32,174 nucleotides of DNA from Actinomycetes bacterium (GCA_025351965.1 JANXUX010000349.1:1-32174), one strand, 5' to 3'; shown: positions 1-7,378, numbered from the stretch's first letter. Numbers and translations are program-made. The notes: generated from the sequence alone by a model not told the origin.

Positions 1-112
1 ATCGGGAAGAAGATCGAGAGCTTGGCGAACTCTGGCTGGCCCATGCGGGCACAGGGTATCGGCTCGCTCTCACTGCGACCGATCACGCGGGCCATCCCTG
101 GTGGGGACCCAC

Positions 113-118
113 TACGCT
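113..118 (+). promoter_or_regulatory. -10 box of a near-leaderless start
   Basis: TACGCT fits the actinobacterial TANNNT -10 pattern and lies 8 bases before the ATG at 127. No Shine-Dalgarno is visible there. This supports ATG 127 rather than the upstream TTG used in the ORF track. No convincing -35 is seen. Bases 1-112 hold nothing else I can support. Confidence 0.4.
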
Positions 119-126
119 CGTGGCAG

Positions 127-717
127 ATGGAGACGACCCAGCCGCCCGGACCCGTACCAGGACCACCACCCGCGCCGCCGCGTTCGCTGGTGACCTGGCC
201 GGTTTCACCGGCGCTCCCACCGCTGCAACCGGGTCAGCTGTCGCCCGGGTGGCGGATGGCGTTCATCTCCGGTTGGGTCGGCGTGCTCGCTGGCTACGGC
301 GCACTCTGGCAGGCGGGTCGTCTCGCCGGCATCGCGCCGTGGTGGCTCGGCCCCCAGACCGATCTCCAGCCGATCTTCGTGATCGCGATCCCCTACATCG
401 CGCCGCTCGTCACGGTCGTCTGCGCCTTCCTCGGTGTCCGCGCCAGCTGCTACATCGGCATCGTCGCGTCGCTGGCCTGCGCGGCCATCGCGCTCGGCGA
501 CCTCCACTTCCCCGGCCTCGCCGTGGTCGACGGACTCATCGCCGCGTTCGCGCTGATGGTCAGCGTCGCGTGCCTGGGCGGGCGAATGCGTCCGCTGCCT
601 CCCGGCACGGATTCGGGCCAGCCCGACCGTGCCCAGCACGACCGTGACCAGCCCGCCAGCGACCAGCTCGTCCACCAGGGCCCGCCGGCGCCGATGGGCA
701 TCGCCGAACAGCTCTGA
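127..717 (+). CDS. small four-helix membrane protein, function unknown
   Basis: The 196-residue product begins with a Pro-rich, probably cytoplasmic tail of about 40 residues. Four hydrophobic stretches follow, starting near FISGWVGVLAG, FVIAIPYIAPLV, CYIGIVASLACAA and LIAAFALMVSVAC. The protein ends in a polar, Gln/Asp-rich tail. I do not recognise a family. The ORF track starts at a TTG at base 22, but ATG 127 is preferred because a TANNNT box lies just upstream and the residues between look like random high-GC translation. It is convergent with the ferredoxin gene, with a gap of 17 bases. It is probably an integral membrane protein, but no role can be inferred from its neighbours. Confidence 0.6.
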   Translation: METTQPPGPVPGPPPAPPRSLVTWPVSPALPPLQPGQLSPGWRMAFISGWVGVLAGYGALWQAGRLAGIAPWWLGPQTDLQPIFVIAIPYIAPLVTVVCAFLGVRASCYIGIVASLACAAIALGDLHFPGLAVVDGLIAAFALMVSVACLGGRMRPLPPGTDSGQPDRAQHDRDQPASDQLVHQGPPAPMGIAEQL

Positions 718-734
718 CGATGACGGGGTGCCGG

Positions 735-995
735 TCAGGCCGCCGGTAGCGCCTGACGACGATCGATCTCGATGAAGATGCACTCACCGGGGCATGCCTC
801 GGCGGCATCCACCACCGCTTGGATGTTCCGTTCGGGCACCCACGCCAAGCTGAACGAGCCACCCGGATCGTTCAACGGGAACCCGGCCTCGGCAACGTAG
901 GCGATTCCGTCCTCGAGTTGCACGAAGACATCGGGGCAGTGATCGATGCAGAGCCCGTCACCGGTGCACAAGTCTTGATCGATCCACACCCGCAT
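735..995 (-). CDS. ferredoxin with C-x2-D-x2-C-x3-C-P cluster motif
   Basis: This 86-residue protein is a small single-cluster ferredoxin, an electron carrier probably serving a cytochrome P450 or another oxidoreductase. Ligand candidates are Cys10, Asp13, Cys16, Cys20 and the distal Cys68 (CPGEC). The second position of the usual C-x2-C-x2-C-x3-C-P motif is Asp (CTGDGLCIDHCP), as in Pyrococcus furiosus ferredoxin, which can carry a [4Fe-4S] cluster with an Asp ligand or a [3Fe-4S] cluster. Cys72 is an extra cysteine. ATG at 995 was chosen over the GTG at 1028 because the first residues, MRVWIDQDLC, are family-like and a TAGATT box lies about 10 bases upstream. The gene is divergent from the oligopeptidase gene. 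The redox partner is not obvious in the window. Confidence 0.85.
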   Translation of the reverse strand: MRVWIDQDLCTGDGLCIDHCPDVFVQLEDGIAYVAEAGFPLNDPGGSFSLAWVPERNIQAVVDAAEACPGECIFIEIDRRQALPAA

Positions 996-1076
996 GACGT
1001 GGTTGAATCTACCGGACCTTTCGAGCACGTGCTCGGCCGAGCTCGGTGCGATTTCGGGCAGTATCGTGTCCGACTG

Positions 1077-3095
1077 ATGGATGCTCCCGTAGCCAAGCAG
1101 GTCCCACTCGTGTGGAGCCGCCCGACGGGGCCGGCGAGCGATCCGTGGGCCTGGCTCCGCGACCGCGAGGACCCGGACACGGTTGCCTATCTCGACGCTG
1201 AGAACGCGTACGCCGACGACTGGTTCACCCCTCAGCGCGACTTTGTCGACACCGTGTTCGACGAGATCAAGTCACGCGTGCAAGAGACCGACCTCGCCGC
1301 CCCGGTCCGTAAGGACGGCTGGTGGTACACCTCGCGTACCGAGCAGGGTCTGAGCTACGGCATCCACTGTCGGGGCAGGTCGCTGGAGACCGCCACCGAT
1401 CACGTGATGCTCGACGAGAATGTCGAGGCCGACGGGCACGACTACTTCTCGTTGAGCGCCTTCGACGTCAGCCCCGATCACCGCCTGCTGGCCTGGTCGA
1501 GCGACACCGATGGCAGCGAGCGCTACACGATGCACATTCGTGACCTCGACACGGGGGCGGACCTGCCCGACACGCTCGAGGACACGACCTGGGGCGGCTG
1601 CGCATGGTCGGCCGACAACCGGTTCCTCTTCTACGTCAAGCCCGACGAGGCGATGCGCCCGTTCCAGGTCTGGCGTCACGAGCTGGGCACCGGACAAGGT
1701 GCCGATGTGCTCGTGGTCGAGGATCTCGACGAACGGTTCTTCGTGTCGGTGGACCTCACCCGCAGCGGCGAATGGATCATCATCGAGGCCGAGAGCAAGC
1801 TGTCGTCGGAGGTGTCGCTGATCGCCGCGACCGATCCGACTGCGACGCCGCACATCGTACGGAACCGCACCCCGGATCTCGAATACCACGTCGATCACTG
1901 GGGCGACCGGTTCGTCATCGTGACCAACCTCGACGCGGAGGATTTCCGGGTGATGACCGCTCCGGTCGACGAACCCGAGACGTGGACCGAGTTCGTGCCC
2001 CATGAGTCCGGTCGGCGCATCCTCGGCGCCGAGCCGTTCGCCACCCACCTCCTCATCCACGAATGGCACCGCGCCCAGCAACGTTTGCGCATCCTGTGGA
2101 CCAACGGGACCGAGCGGGTCATCGATCTCGGCACGGAGCCGCACGAAGTAGAGCTGGACGCCAACCCGGAGTGGACGACGGAGATCGTGCGGTTCAGCTA
2201 CCAGTCGCTGACCACGCCGGCATCGGTGTACGAGGAGCACCTCGTCAGCACCGAACGCACGCTGCTCAAGCAGACGCCCGTGCCCGGCGTGGACCTGAGC
2301 CAGTACGTCGCCAGCCGCGAGTGGGCCACGGCGCACGACGGCACCGAGGTCCCCGTCGATGTCGTCCGCCGAGTGGGAACGAGCGCCGACGGCACTGCAC
2401 CGTGCGCCGTATACGGCTATGGCTCCTACGAACTGAGCATGGCGCCGTGGTTCTCCGCTGCCCGCCTCTCGCTGCTCGACCGAGGCTGGACGTGGGCACT
2501 CGTGCACCCGCGGGGCGGCGGCGAGCTCGGCCGACGCTGGTACCTCGATGGCAAGCTGCTGCACAAGACGAACACGTTCACCGACACGATCGCCTGCTGC
2601 GACCATCTCGTCGCCACCGGCTGGGCGGCGCCGAACCGGGTGTCATTGCGCGGCGGCAGCGCCGGCGGTCTGCTCGTCGGGGCCTGTATCAACATCCGTC
2701 CGGAGCTGTTCGCCTCGGCCATCGCCGAGGTGCCCTTCGTCGACGTCGTGTCGACGATGAGCGATCCCAGTCTGCCCCTGACGATCACCGAATGGGAGGA
2801 GTGGGGCGACCCGCGCGACGAACCGTCGGCGAGCTACATGCTCACCTACTCGCCGTACGACAACGTGGCCGCCAAGCCCTACCCGGCCCTGTACGTGACG
2901 GCCGGGTTGAACGACCCACGGGTCAGCTACCACGAGCCGGCGAAGTGGGTCGCCAAGCTGCGCAGCATCTGGACCACCGACCGGCCGCTCGTGTTCAAGT
3001 GCGAGATGGGTGCCGGCCACGGCGGCCCGAGCGGCCGCTACGAGCGTTGGCGCGACGAAGCCCGCGTCATCGCGTTCCTCCACGCCAACACCTGA
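1077..3095 (+). CDS. ptrB: oligopeptidase B / S9 prolyl oligopeptidase-family serine peptidase
   Basis: The 672-residue length is normal for oligopeptidase B, a cytosolic peptidase that cleaves short peptides after basic residues. The N-terminal two thirds form the beta-propeller, with repeats such as SSDTDGSERYTMHIRD and YHVDHWGDRFVI. The C-terminal alpha/beta-hydrolase domain carries Ser528 in GGSAGG, Asp613 in GLNDPRVSY and His648 in GAGHGG, a full catalytic triad. There is no signal peptide. The ORF track begins at 819, but that extension is antisense to the ferredoxin gene and has no family resemblance. ATG 1077 gives MDAPVAKQVPLVW, a typical start, and a TATCGT -10-like box ends 9 bases before it. 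The substrate preference (Arg/Lys) is inferred from the family and not checked residue by residue. Confidence 0.93.
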   Translation: MDAPVAKQVPLVWSRPTGPASDPWAWLRDREDPDTVAYLDAENAYADDWFTPQRDFVDTVFDEIKSRVQETDLAAPVRKDGWWYTSRTEQGLSYGIHCRGRSLETATDHVMLDENVEADGHDYFSLSAFDVSPDHRLLAWSSDTDGSERYTMHIRDLDTGADLPDTLEDTTWGGCAWSADNRFLFYVKPDEAMRPFQVWRHELGTGQGADVLVVEDLDERFFVSVDLTRSGEWIIIEAESKLSSEVSLIAATDPTATPHIVRNRTPDLEYHVDHWGDRFVIVTNLDAEDFRVMTAPVDEPETWTEFVPHESGRRILGAEPFATHLLIHEWHRAQQRLRILWTNGTERVIDLGTEPHEVELDANPEWTTEIVRFSYQSLTTPASVYEEHLVSTERTLLKQTPVPGVDLSQYVASREWATAHDGTEVPVDVVRRVGTSADGTAPCAVYGYGSYELSMAPWFSAARLSLLDRGWTWALVHPRGGGELGRRWYLDGKLLHKTNTFTDTIACCDHLVATGWAAPNRVSLRGGSAGGLLVGACINIRPELFASAIAEVPFVDVVSTMSDPSLPLTITEWEEWGDPRDEPSASYMLTYSPYDNVAAKPYPALYVTAGLNDPRVSYHEPAKWVAKLRSIWTTDRPLVFKCEMGAGHGGPSGRYERWRDEARVIAFLHANT

Positions 3096-3122
3096 CGCGT
3101 CGGCGTTTGTGCTGCCGCGCAC

Positions 3123-3500
3123 TCAGGCGACGATGGCCACGACGGCGACGGCCATCAGCGCGAGGTTGCGGGCGAGGTGCTTCCAACTCAGCGGCTTCGC
3201 GCTCCAGGACCCGAAGCAGGCGCACGGCGGATGCCTGCCCTGCGCCAGGCGGAGGGCGAGCAGCATTGTGAACGCAGCGAACATCGCCAGGGCGAGCCCT
3301 GCGAGGGGCGCCCGGGCCAGCTGCGCGCAGAGCGCTGCGCCGAGCACGATCTCGATCCACGGCACGAGCGGGACGACGAATCGCGGGGCGCCCAGCTCGG
3401 CGGCCTGAGCGGGCCACGCCGGACCGGCCGCCACTTTCGCACCGCCTGCCAGCAGCAGCGCCACGCCGACGACGGCAGACGCGAAGACGGCAAGACTCAC
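3123..3500 (-). CDS. MauE/DoxX-like redox membrane protein
   Basis: This is a 125-residue integral membrane protein with about four hydrophobic helices (LAVFASAVVGVALLLAGG, VPLVPWIEIVLGAALCAQL, LAGLALAMFAAFTMLLAL and a C-terminal helix). A C-A-C-F-G motif in PPCACFGSW is typical of MauE-like proteins, where paired cysteines are linked to disulfide or quinone redox chemistry. The GTG start at 3500 overlaps the TGA of the upstream MBL-fold gene (GTGA), so translation is probably coupled. The ORF-track extension to 3602 lies inside the MBL gene in another frame and is rejected. Its substrate is unknown. Its position next to a hydrolase and near a thioredoxin/selenoprotein locus hints at a thiol-redox role, which is inference. 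Confidence 0.75.
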   Translation of the reverse strand: MSLAVFASAVVGVALLLAGGAKVAAGPAWPAQAAELGAPRFVVPLVPWIEIVLGAALCAQLARAPLAGLALAMFAAFTMLLALRLAQGRHPPCACFGSWSAKPLSWKHLARNLALMAVAVVAIVA

Positions 3501-4366
3501 ACCGTGAGGGTAAGGCCTTCGGACGCAGCGACCACCTCGACACCCTTGCGCTCGCCGAGCAGCTGCGCAGCTCGGGTGAGCATGTCGATGGCCTCGTCGC
3601 ACCGGGTCGGGTCATGGTGGAACAGCGCCAACCGCTTGGCGCCCGCCTCGGCAGCGAGCCACACTGCGTACTCGACGGTGCAGTGGCCCCACGTGCTCTT
3701 GCGCACGAACTCACCGGCGGTGTACTGCGCATCGTGGATCAACAGATCGACGCCGGCGGCCAGCTCGAGCGCGGCATCGGACGCGCTCATCGAGCCGTCA
3801 TAGGGCATCTGGTGGTCGCTCATGTATGCAACCGACCGGCCGTTCCAGCAGACCCGGTAGCCACACGTCGGGCCGACATGTGGGATCAGCCGTGACATCA
3901 CGTCGATGCCCGTGCCGGTCTCGCCCGACTCGATCGTGAAGTCGGTGTCGCTCACGTCGTGGAACTGCATCGTGCCGGGGAAGTTCTCGAGCGGAATCGG
4001 GAACAGCGGCGGACGAACCGTCTCGCGCATGACGTCGGCGAGTGAGCGACCATCCTCCTGCGCCGGGCCGTACACATCCAGGCGCGAACCCGAGCACAGG
4101 ATCGGCGCGAAGAACGGCAAGCCCTGAGTGTGATCCCAGTGCAGGTGGCTCAGCAGGACATGACCTCGGAAGCTGCCGTCGACCGGCTGTTGCAGACCGA
4201 AGTAGCGCATCCCGGTCCCCATGTCGAACAGCACCGGAGCGTGCCCGGGGATGTCCATCGACACGCACGAGGTGTTGCCGCCATAGCGCGCGACATCGTC
4301 ACCGTGACACGGGGTCGAACCCCGCACGCCGTGAAACGTGATGCCGATCGCGTTGTTCGAATGCAC
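3497..4366 (-). CDS. metallo-beta-lactamase-fold hydrolase
   Basis: The 289-residue protein has the MBL zinc signature SHLHWDHTQG (H-x-H-x-D-H) near residues 75-85. Further metal-ligand candidates follow: MSDHQMPYDG, LLIHDAQYT and a late LFHHDP. The start GVRGSTPCHGDD followed by YGGNTSCV resembles the PhnP/RNase Z-like branch that hydrolyses phosphodiesters, including cyclic ones. No signal peptide is seen. The ORF track uses GTG 4396, but a good promoter (-35 TTTACA, 17 bases, -10 TACCGT) puts the transcription start near 4379, downstream of that codon. GTG 4366, preceded by CCTGGGGGTCAT, is therefore preferred. It is the first gene of a two-gene operon with the MauE-like gene and is divergent from the thioredoxin fusion. 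The substrate is unknown. Confidence 0.85.
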   Translation of the reverse strand: MHSNNAIGITFHGVRGSTPCHGDDVARYGGNTSCVSMDIPGHAPVLFDMGTGMRYFGLQQPVDGSFRGHVLLSHLHWDHTQGLPFFAPILCSGSRLDVYGPAQEDGRSLADVMRETVRPPLFPIPLENFPGTMQFHDVSDTDFTIESGETGTGIDVMSRLIPHVGPTCGYRVCWNGRSVAYMSDHQMPYDGSMSASDAALELAAGVDLLIHDAQYTAGEFVRKSTWGHCTVEYAVWLAAEAGAKRLALFHHDPTRCDEAIDMLTRAAQLLGERKGVEVVAASEGLTLTV

Positions 4367-4385
4367 ATGACCCCCAGGGTCGACC

Positions 4386-4414
4386 ACGGTAGGCACTGAC
4401 CAGCGGCTTGTAAA
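4386..4414 (-). promoter_or_regulatory. promoter of the MBL-fold/MauE-like operon
   Basis: On the minus strand, TTTACA (4414-4409), a 17-base spacer and TACCGT (4391-4386) form a sigma70-like promoter. Its transcription start would be near 4379. This decides the start codon of the MBL gene in favour of GTG 4366. Confidence 0.5.
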
Positions 4415-4424
4415 CGCTCACGCC

Positions 4425-4453
4425 TTGTGACGTCGGTCGCAGCGAGGTACGTT
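4425..4453 (+). promoter_or_regulatory. promoter of the thioredoxin-fusion/selenoprotein operon
   Basis: TTGTGA (4425-4430), a 17-base spacer and TACGTT (4448-4453) form a promoter whose start point would coincide with GTG 4460, six bases after the -10. This predicts a leaderless mRNA and rejects the ORF-track start at 4427, which lies inside the -35. It is divergent from the MBL promoter, with 10 bases between the two -35 boxes. Confidence 0.55.
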
Positions 4454-4459
4454 CGGGTC

Positions 4460-5932
4460 GTGACCGACACGATCGATGAGCAGTCCAACGCAGGCGCGAC
4501 GCCGCTGCGACTGCCGAACGGCCTGCTCGTGGTCGTCAAGCGCGAATGCGAGACGTGCGCGATGGTGGTGCCGGTGCTGCAGCGACTCGTCGCCTCGCAC
4601 GGCGTGACGATCTACACCCAGGACGACCCGGCGTTCCCGCCGGGCGTGCCGGCCATCCACGACGCCGACCTCGGTGTCAGCTGGCACCTCGACATCGACA
4701 CGGTCCCCACGCTCATCCGCGTGGTCAACGGATCCGAGGTCGAGCGGACGGTCGGCTGGTCCAAGGACGCATGGCGCAGCCTCACCGGCGTCGCCGACCT
4801 CGGTGACGAGCTGCCGGTCATGCGGCCGGGCTGCGGCTCGAAGTCGGTCGACCCGGACCTCGTCGACGCGCTGCAGGCCCGCTTCAGCGGCAGCGTCCTG
4901 CACGCCCGACGGGTCGAGATCGCCGACGCCGAGGACGAAGCCGAGGCGATGTTCGACCGCGGCTGGACCGACGGTCTGCCCGTCGTCGCCCCGACCGAGG
5001 CGCGTGTGTTGCGAATGCTCACAGGCACGACTCGCACGCCGGGCGACATCGTCGCGATCGTGCCGCCAGACCTCGTCGAGGTGACCGTCGAGAAGGTCGC
5101 GATCAACGCAGTGATGGCCGGTTGCCGGCCTGAGTACCTGCCCTGGGTCATTGCCGCTCTCGAGGCGATCTGCACCAGTGAGTTCAACATCCACGGCGTG
5201 CTCGCGACGACCATGCCCGTTGGTCCGGTGATCGTCTGCAACGGCCCCGGCACCCGCCAGATCGGGATGAACAGCGGCATGAACGTCTTCGGGCAGGGCA
5301 ACCGGGCCAACCTGACGATCGGGCGGGCGGTGCAATTGGTCGTGCGCAACATCGGCGGCGGACGGCCCGGCGGAGTCGACCGGGCCACCCATGGCAACCC
5401 CGGCAAGATCAGCTTCTGTTTCGCCGAGGACGAGCTCGGCTCACCGTTCTCGACGCTCGCAGCCGAGCGCGGCATCGCGCCTGATCGCAATGCCGTCACG
5501 GTGTTCGCCGGCGAGGGGCCCCGGTGCATCGTCGATCAACTCGCTCGCGATCCGCACAAGCTGGCGAACACCTTCGCAGCGTGTCTGCGCACTCTGCACA
5601 ACCCGAAGCTGGTGCTCGCGTTCGACGCCGTCGTCGTCGTTGGTCCCGAGCATGCCCGGGTCTTCGCTGACGCCGGGTGGGATCGTGCCCGGCTGCTCGC
5701 CGAGTTGCACGCACGGCTGCAGATCCCCGGCGCCGACCTCGTCCGCGGCGCGCACGGCATCGCCGAGGGTGTGCCCGAGCATCTCCGTGATGTGACCCTG
5801 GCAAAGTTCCGCGCCGACGGCCTCCTGCTCGTCCACGCAGGTGGCGGCGCCGGATTGTTCTCGGCGATGATCGGCGGCTGGGCGAACGGCGCTGTCGGCA
5901 GCCAACCTGTCACGGTCGAGGTCGGAACATGA
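4460..5932 (+). CDS. thioredoxin domain fused to a large conserved domain; partner of the UGSC selenoprotein
   Basis: The 490-residue product opens with a thioredoxin fold. There is a beta strand GLLVVVK, the active-site pair Cys30-Glu-Thr-Cys33, then DTVPTLIRVV with the cis-Pro expected opposite the CxxC, and a closing strand ending ERTVGW. From about residue 150 a second domain of roughly 330 residues follows, with strings such as WTDGLPVVAPTE, IVPPDLVEVTVEKVAINAVM, GMNSGMNVFGQGNRAN and NIGGGRPGGVD. I recall similar actinobacterial proteins but no assigned function. Transcription is probably leaderless from the promoter at 4425-4453. The stop overlaps the ATG of a 27-codon ORF (ATGA), which in turn overlaps the selenoprotein start. 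The simplest inference is that the thioredoxin domain reduces, or is the redox partner of, the selenoprotein. The catalytic role of the second domain is unknown. Confidence 0.8.
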   Translation: MTDTIDEQSNAGATPLRLPNGLLVVVKRECETCAMVVPVLQRLVASHGVTIYTQDDPAFPPGVPAIHDADLGVSWHLDIDTVPTLIRVVNGSEVERTVGWSKDAWRSLTGVADLGDELPVMRPGCGSKSVDPDLVDALQARFSGSVLHARRVEIADAEDEAEAMFDRGWTDGLPVVAPTEARVLRMLTGTTRTPGDIVAIVPPDLVEVTVEKVAINAVMAGCRPEYLPWVIAALEAICTSEFNIHGVLATTMPVGPVIVCNGPGTRQIGMNSGMNVFGQGNRANLTIGRAVQLVVRNIGGGRPGGVDRATHGNPGKISFCFAEDELGSPFSTLAAERGIAPDRNAVTVFAGEGPRCIVDQLARDPHKLANTFAACLRTLHNPKLVLAFDAVVVVGPEHARVFADAGWDRARLLAELHARLQIPGADLVRGAHGIAEGVPEHLRDVTLAKFRADGLLLVHAGGGAGLFSAMIGGWANGAVGSQPVTVEVGT

Positions 5933-6012
5933 CATCGCCCGCACTCACCGCACTTTCCGCCGCCATGATCTGCCCCACCGAACTCACCCCTGACATGGAG
6001 GAGCAACCATGA
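5929..6012 (+). CDS. 27-residue mini-ORF coupled at both ends
   Basis: ATG 5929-5931 overlaps the stop of the thioredoxin fusion (ATGA). Its own TGA (6010-6012) overlaps the ATG of the selenoprotein, again as ATGA. The reading frame therefore fills the whole gap between the two genes without leaving a base. The peptide is mostly small and polar, with one Cys (AAMICPTELT) and an acidic end (DMEEQP). Possible roles are a translational bridge that carries ribosomes into the selenoprotein gene, or a small protein. It may also be chance, since a strong GGAGGA ribosome site for the next gene lies inside it. It is too short for the ORF track. Confidence 0.4.
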   Translation: MTSPALTALSAAMICPTELTPDMEEQP

Positions 6013-6539
6013 GCTCGATCATCCTCGATCCCAGCAACGAACGATCGGTCGCCGAACGCACTCGCTGCGAACGGCCCGCATCGCTGCGCGGCCTGAGCGT
6101 TGGCCTACTCGACATCTCCAAGGCGCGAGGCAACATCTTCCTCGACCGGATGGAGGAGCGGCTGACCGACATCGGTGCGCACGTCGTGCGGTTCGCCAAG
6201 CCGACGTTCACCAAACCGGCCCCCATCGATCTCCGCCACGAGATCGCCAGCCAGTGCCAGGTCGTCATCGAGGCACTCGCCGATTGAGGCAGTTGTACGT
6301 CGTGCAGTGTGCACGACATCGTCGATCTCGAACGTCGCGGCATCCCGTCGATGTTCATCGCCTCGCGCGAGTTCATCAGCGCGGCCGAGGCCCAATCCGC
6401 GTCGTTGGGTTTCCCCACCGTCGCCCGTGTCTTCACCCCGCACCCTGTCCAGGACCGAACCGATGACGAGATGCGGGCCTACGCCGACCTCGTCTTCGAC
6501 GAGGTCCTCGCCACCGTCACGCGTCAGGGTAAGGAGTAG
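6009..6539 (+). CDS. UGSC-motif selenoprotein (in-frame TGA = selenocysteine)
   Basis: The ORF track shows two pieces, 6009-6287 and 6309-6539, in one frame, separated only by TGA at 6285-6287. Read through, they give 176 residues with Sec93-Gly-Ser-Cys96-Thr-Ser-Cys99. U-G-S-C is the defining motif of a database family of (seleno)proteins that I recall under that name, whose function is not established. An 8-bp perfect hairpin begins 11 bases after the TGA, with a G-starting apical loop 19 bases after it, matching the bacterial SECIS layout. The N-terminal half has an alpha/beta pattern (LRGLSVGLLDISKARGN). The C-terminal half continues with IPSMFIASREF and LGFPTVARV, which fits one folded domain. 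There is a strong GGAGGA ribosome site before ATG 6009 and no separate site for a second ORF at 6309. The 3' end overlaps mutY by 16 bases, convergently. A nonsense pseudogene is the alternative, but the motif and hairpin argue against it. Confidence 0.88.
6281..6334 (+). promoter_or_regulatory. bacterial SECIS-like element after the Sec codon
   Basis: The core is a perfect 8-bp stem, GTCGTGCA (6299-6306) with TGCACGAC (6310-6317), closing a GTG loop. The loop begins with G, as required in the bacterial SECIS consensus I know, and lies 19 bases after the TGA. An imperfect lower stem can pair 6281-6288, which contains the TGA, with 6327-6334 (one mismatch, one G-U). The element lies within the coding sequence, as usual for SelB-dependent Sec insertion. 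Confidence 0.75.
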
Positions 6540-7378
6540 GTCGCGGCCACGGGGTCGAACACGGCGAGGCCGTCGGTGACGAGGGTCGCCGCGACACGCT
6601 GGGCTCGTTCGTGGTCGTCGGGCCAGTGCATGACGAGCGCGAGCGCGGCGTGATTCACGGGCGCGACTGCCATGGCGTGCATCAGCCGACCGCGGCCCTG
6701 GCGGTCCGATCCCTCGAACCGGCTCTGGCGGCCACTGACGCCAGCGGATCCGGGGGCGGGATCATCGCCGACGCCGTGGTACGCGCAGTCGTCGATCAAC
6801 GGGCACTCCGCACAACGCGGCGACGTCGGCCGGCACAGCACCGCGCCGAGGTCCATCACGCATTGGTTCCATGCCCACGACTGCGCGAGCGGCTGGGCAT
6901 CGTCGGCGATCGTCTGCACCTCGCGCGCTGTCAGCCGGCGACCGCAGTAGCGGGCGAAGACGCGGGCGATGTTCGTGTCCACGACCGCGGCATCGTCCTC
7001 GAACGCGAACGCCTGCAGCGCCCGCGCCGTGTACTGGCCGACGCCGGGCAGCGCGAGCAGTCCGGCGAGCGTGCGCGGGAACTCGCCGAGCTCGGTGACG
7101 CGCTGCGCGGCTGCGTGCAGGTTCCGCGCCCGACGCGGATAGCCGAGGCCCTGCCACAACCGCAAAACGTCGCCGAGCTCGGCCTCCGCGCACGCCTGCG
7201 GGGTCGGGAACGCCTCCAGGAACGAAAACCAACGCGGCACGACCCGCTCGACCTGAGTCTGCTGCAGCATCACCTCGCTGACGAGCACCGCCCACGGATC
7301 ACGCGTGTGCCGCCATGGCAGATCGCGCAGCTGGGCGAGGCCCCAGCTCAGGACGCGCTCTGCGGCAGCTTCCTGCAC
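6524..7378 (-). CDS. mutY: A/G-specific adenine DNA glycosylase
   Basis: MutY removes adenine mispaired with 8-oxoguanine. The 284-residue protein shows the expected order. The region around RDLPWR is followed by the catalytic Glu in SEVMLQQTQVERV, the helix-hairpin-helix LPGVGQYTARAL, the catalytic Asp in VVDTNIARV, and a [4Fe-4S] loop C-x6-C-x2-C-x5-C (CRPTSPRCAEC..CAYHG). The C-terminal MutT-like 8-oxoG recognition domain seen in E. coli is absent or very short, as in many actinobacteria. GTG 7378 was chosen because the family begins a few residues before LSWG. The ORF-track extension to 7606 is antisense-like shadow inside the methyltransferase gene. The start overlaps the end of the methyltransferase by 31 bases, so it is the last gene of a minus-strand operon. 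Its 3' end overlaps the selenoprotein gene. Confidence 0.93.
   Translation of the reverse strand: MQEAAAERVLSWGLAQLRDLPWRHTRDPWAVLVSEVMLQQTQVERVVPRWFSFLEAFPTPQACAEAELGDVLRLWQGLGYPRRARNLHAAAQRVTELGEFPRTLAGLLALPGVGQYTARALQAFAFEDDAAVVDTNIARVFARYCGRRLTAREVQTIADDAQPLAQSWAWNQCVMDLGAVLCRPTSPRCAECPLIDDCAYHGVGDDPAPGSAGVSGRQSRFEGSDRQGRGRLMHAMAVAPVNHAALALVMHWPDDHERAQRVAATLVTDGLAVFDPVAATYSLP

Noticed and set aside
819-1076. N-terminal extension of the oligopeptidase ORF
   Set aside because: It is antisense to the ferredoxin gene and has no family-like residues. ATG 1077 gives the normal length.
1272-2606. 444-residue minus-strand ORF opposite ptrB
   Set aside because: It is a long open antisense frame caused by codon bias, with no domain or ribosome site.
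6309-6539. Separate 76-residue ORF after the TGA
   Set aside because: It is in frame with the preceding ORF, starts inside the hairpin, has no ribosome site, and completes the fold and motif of the UGSC protein.
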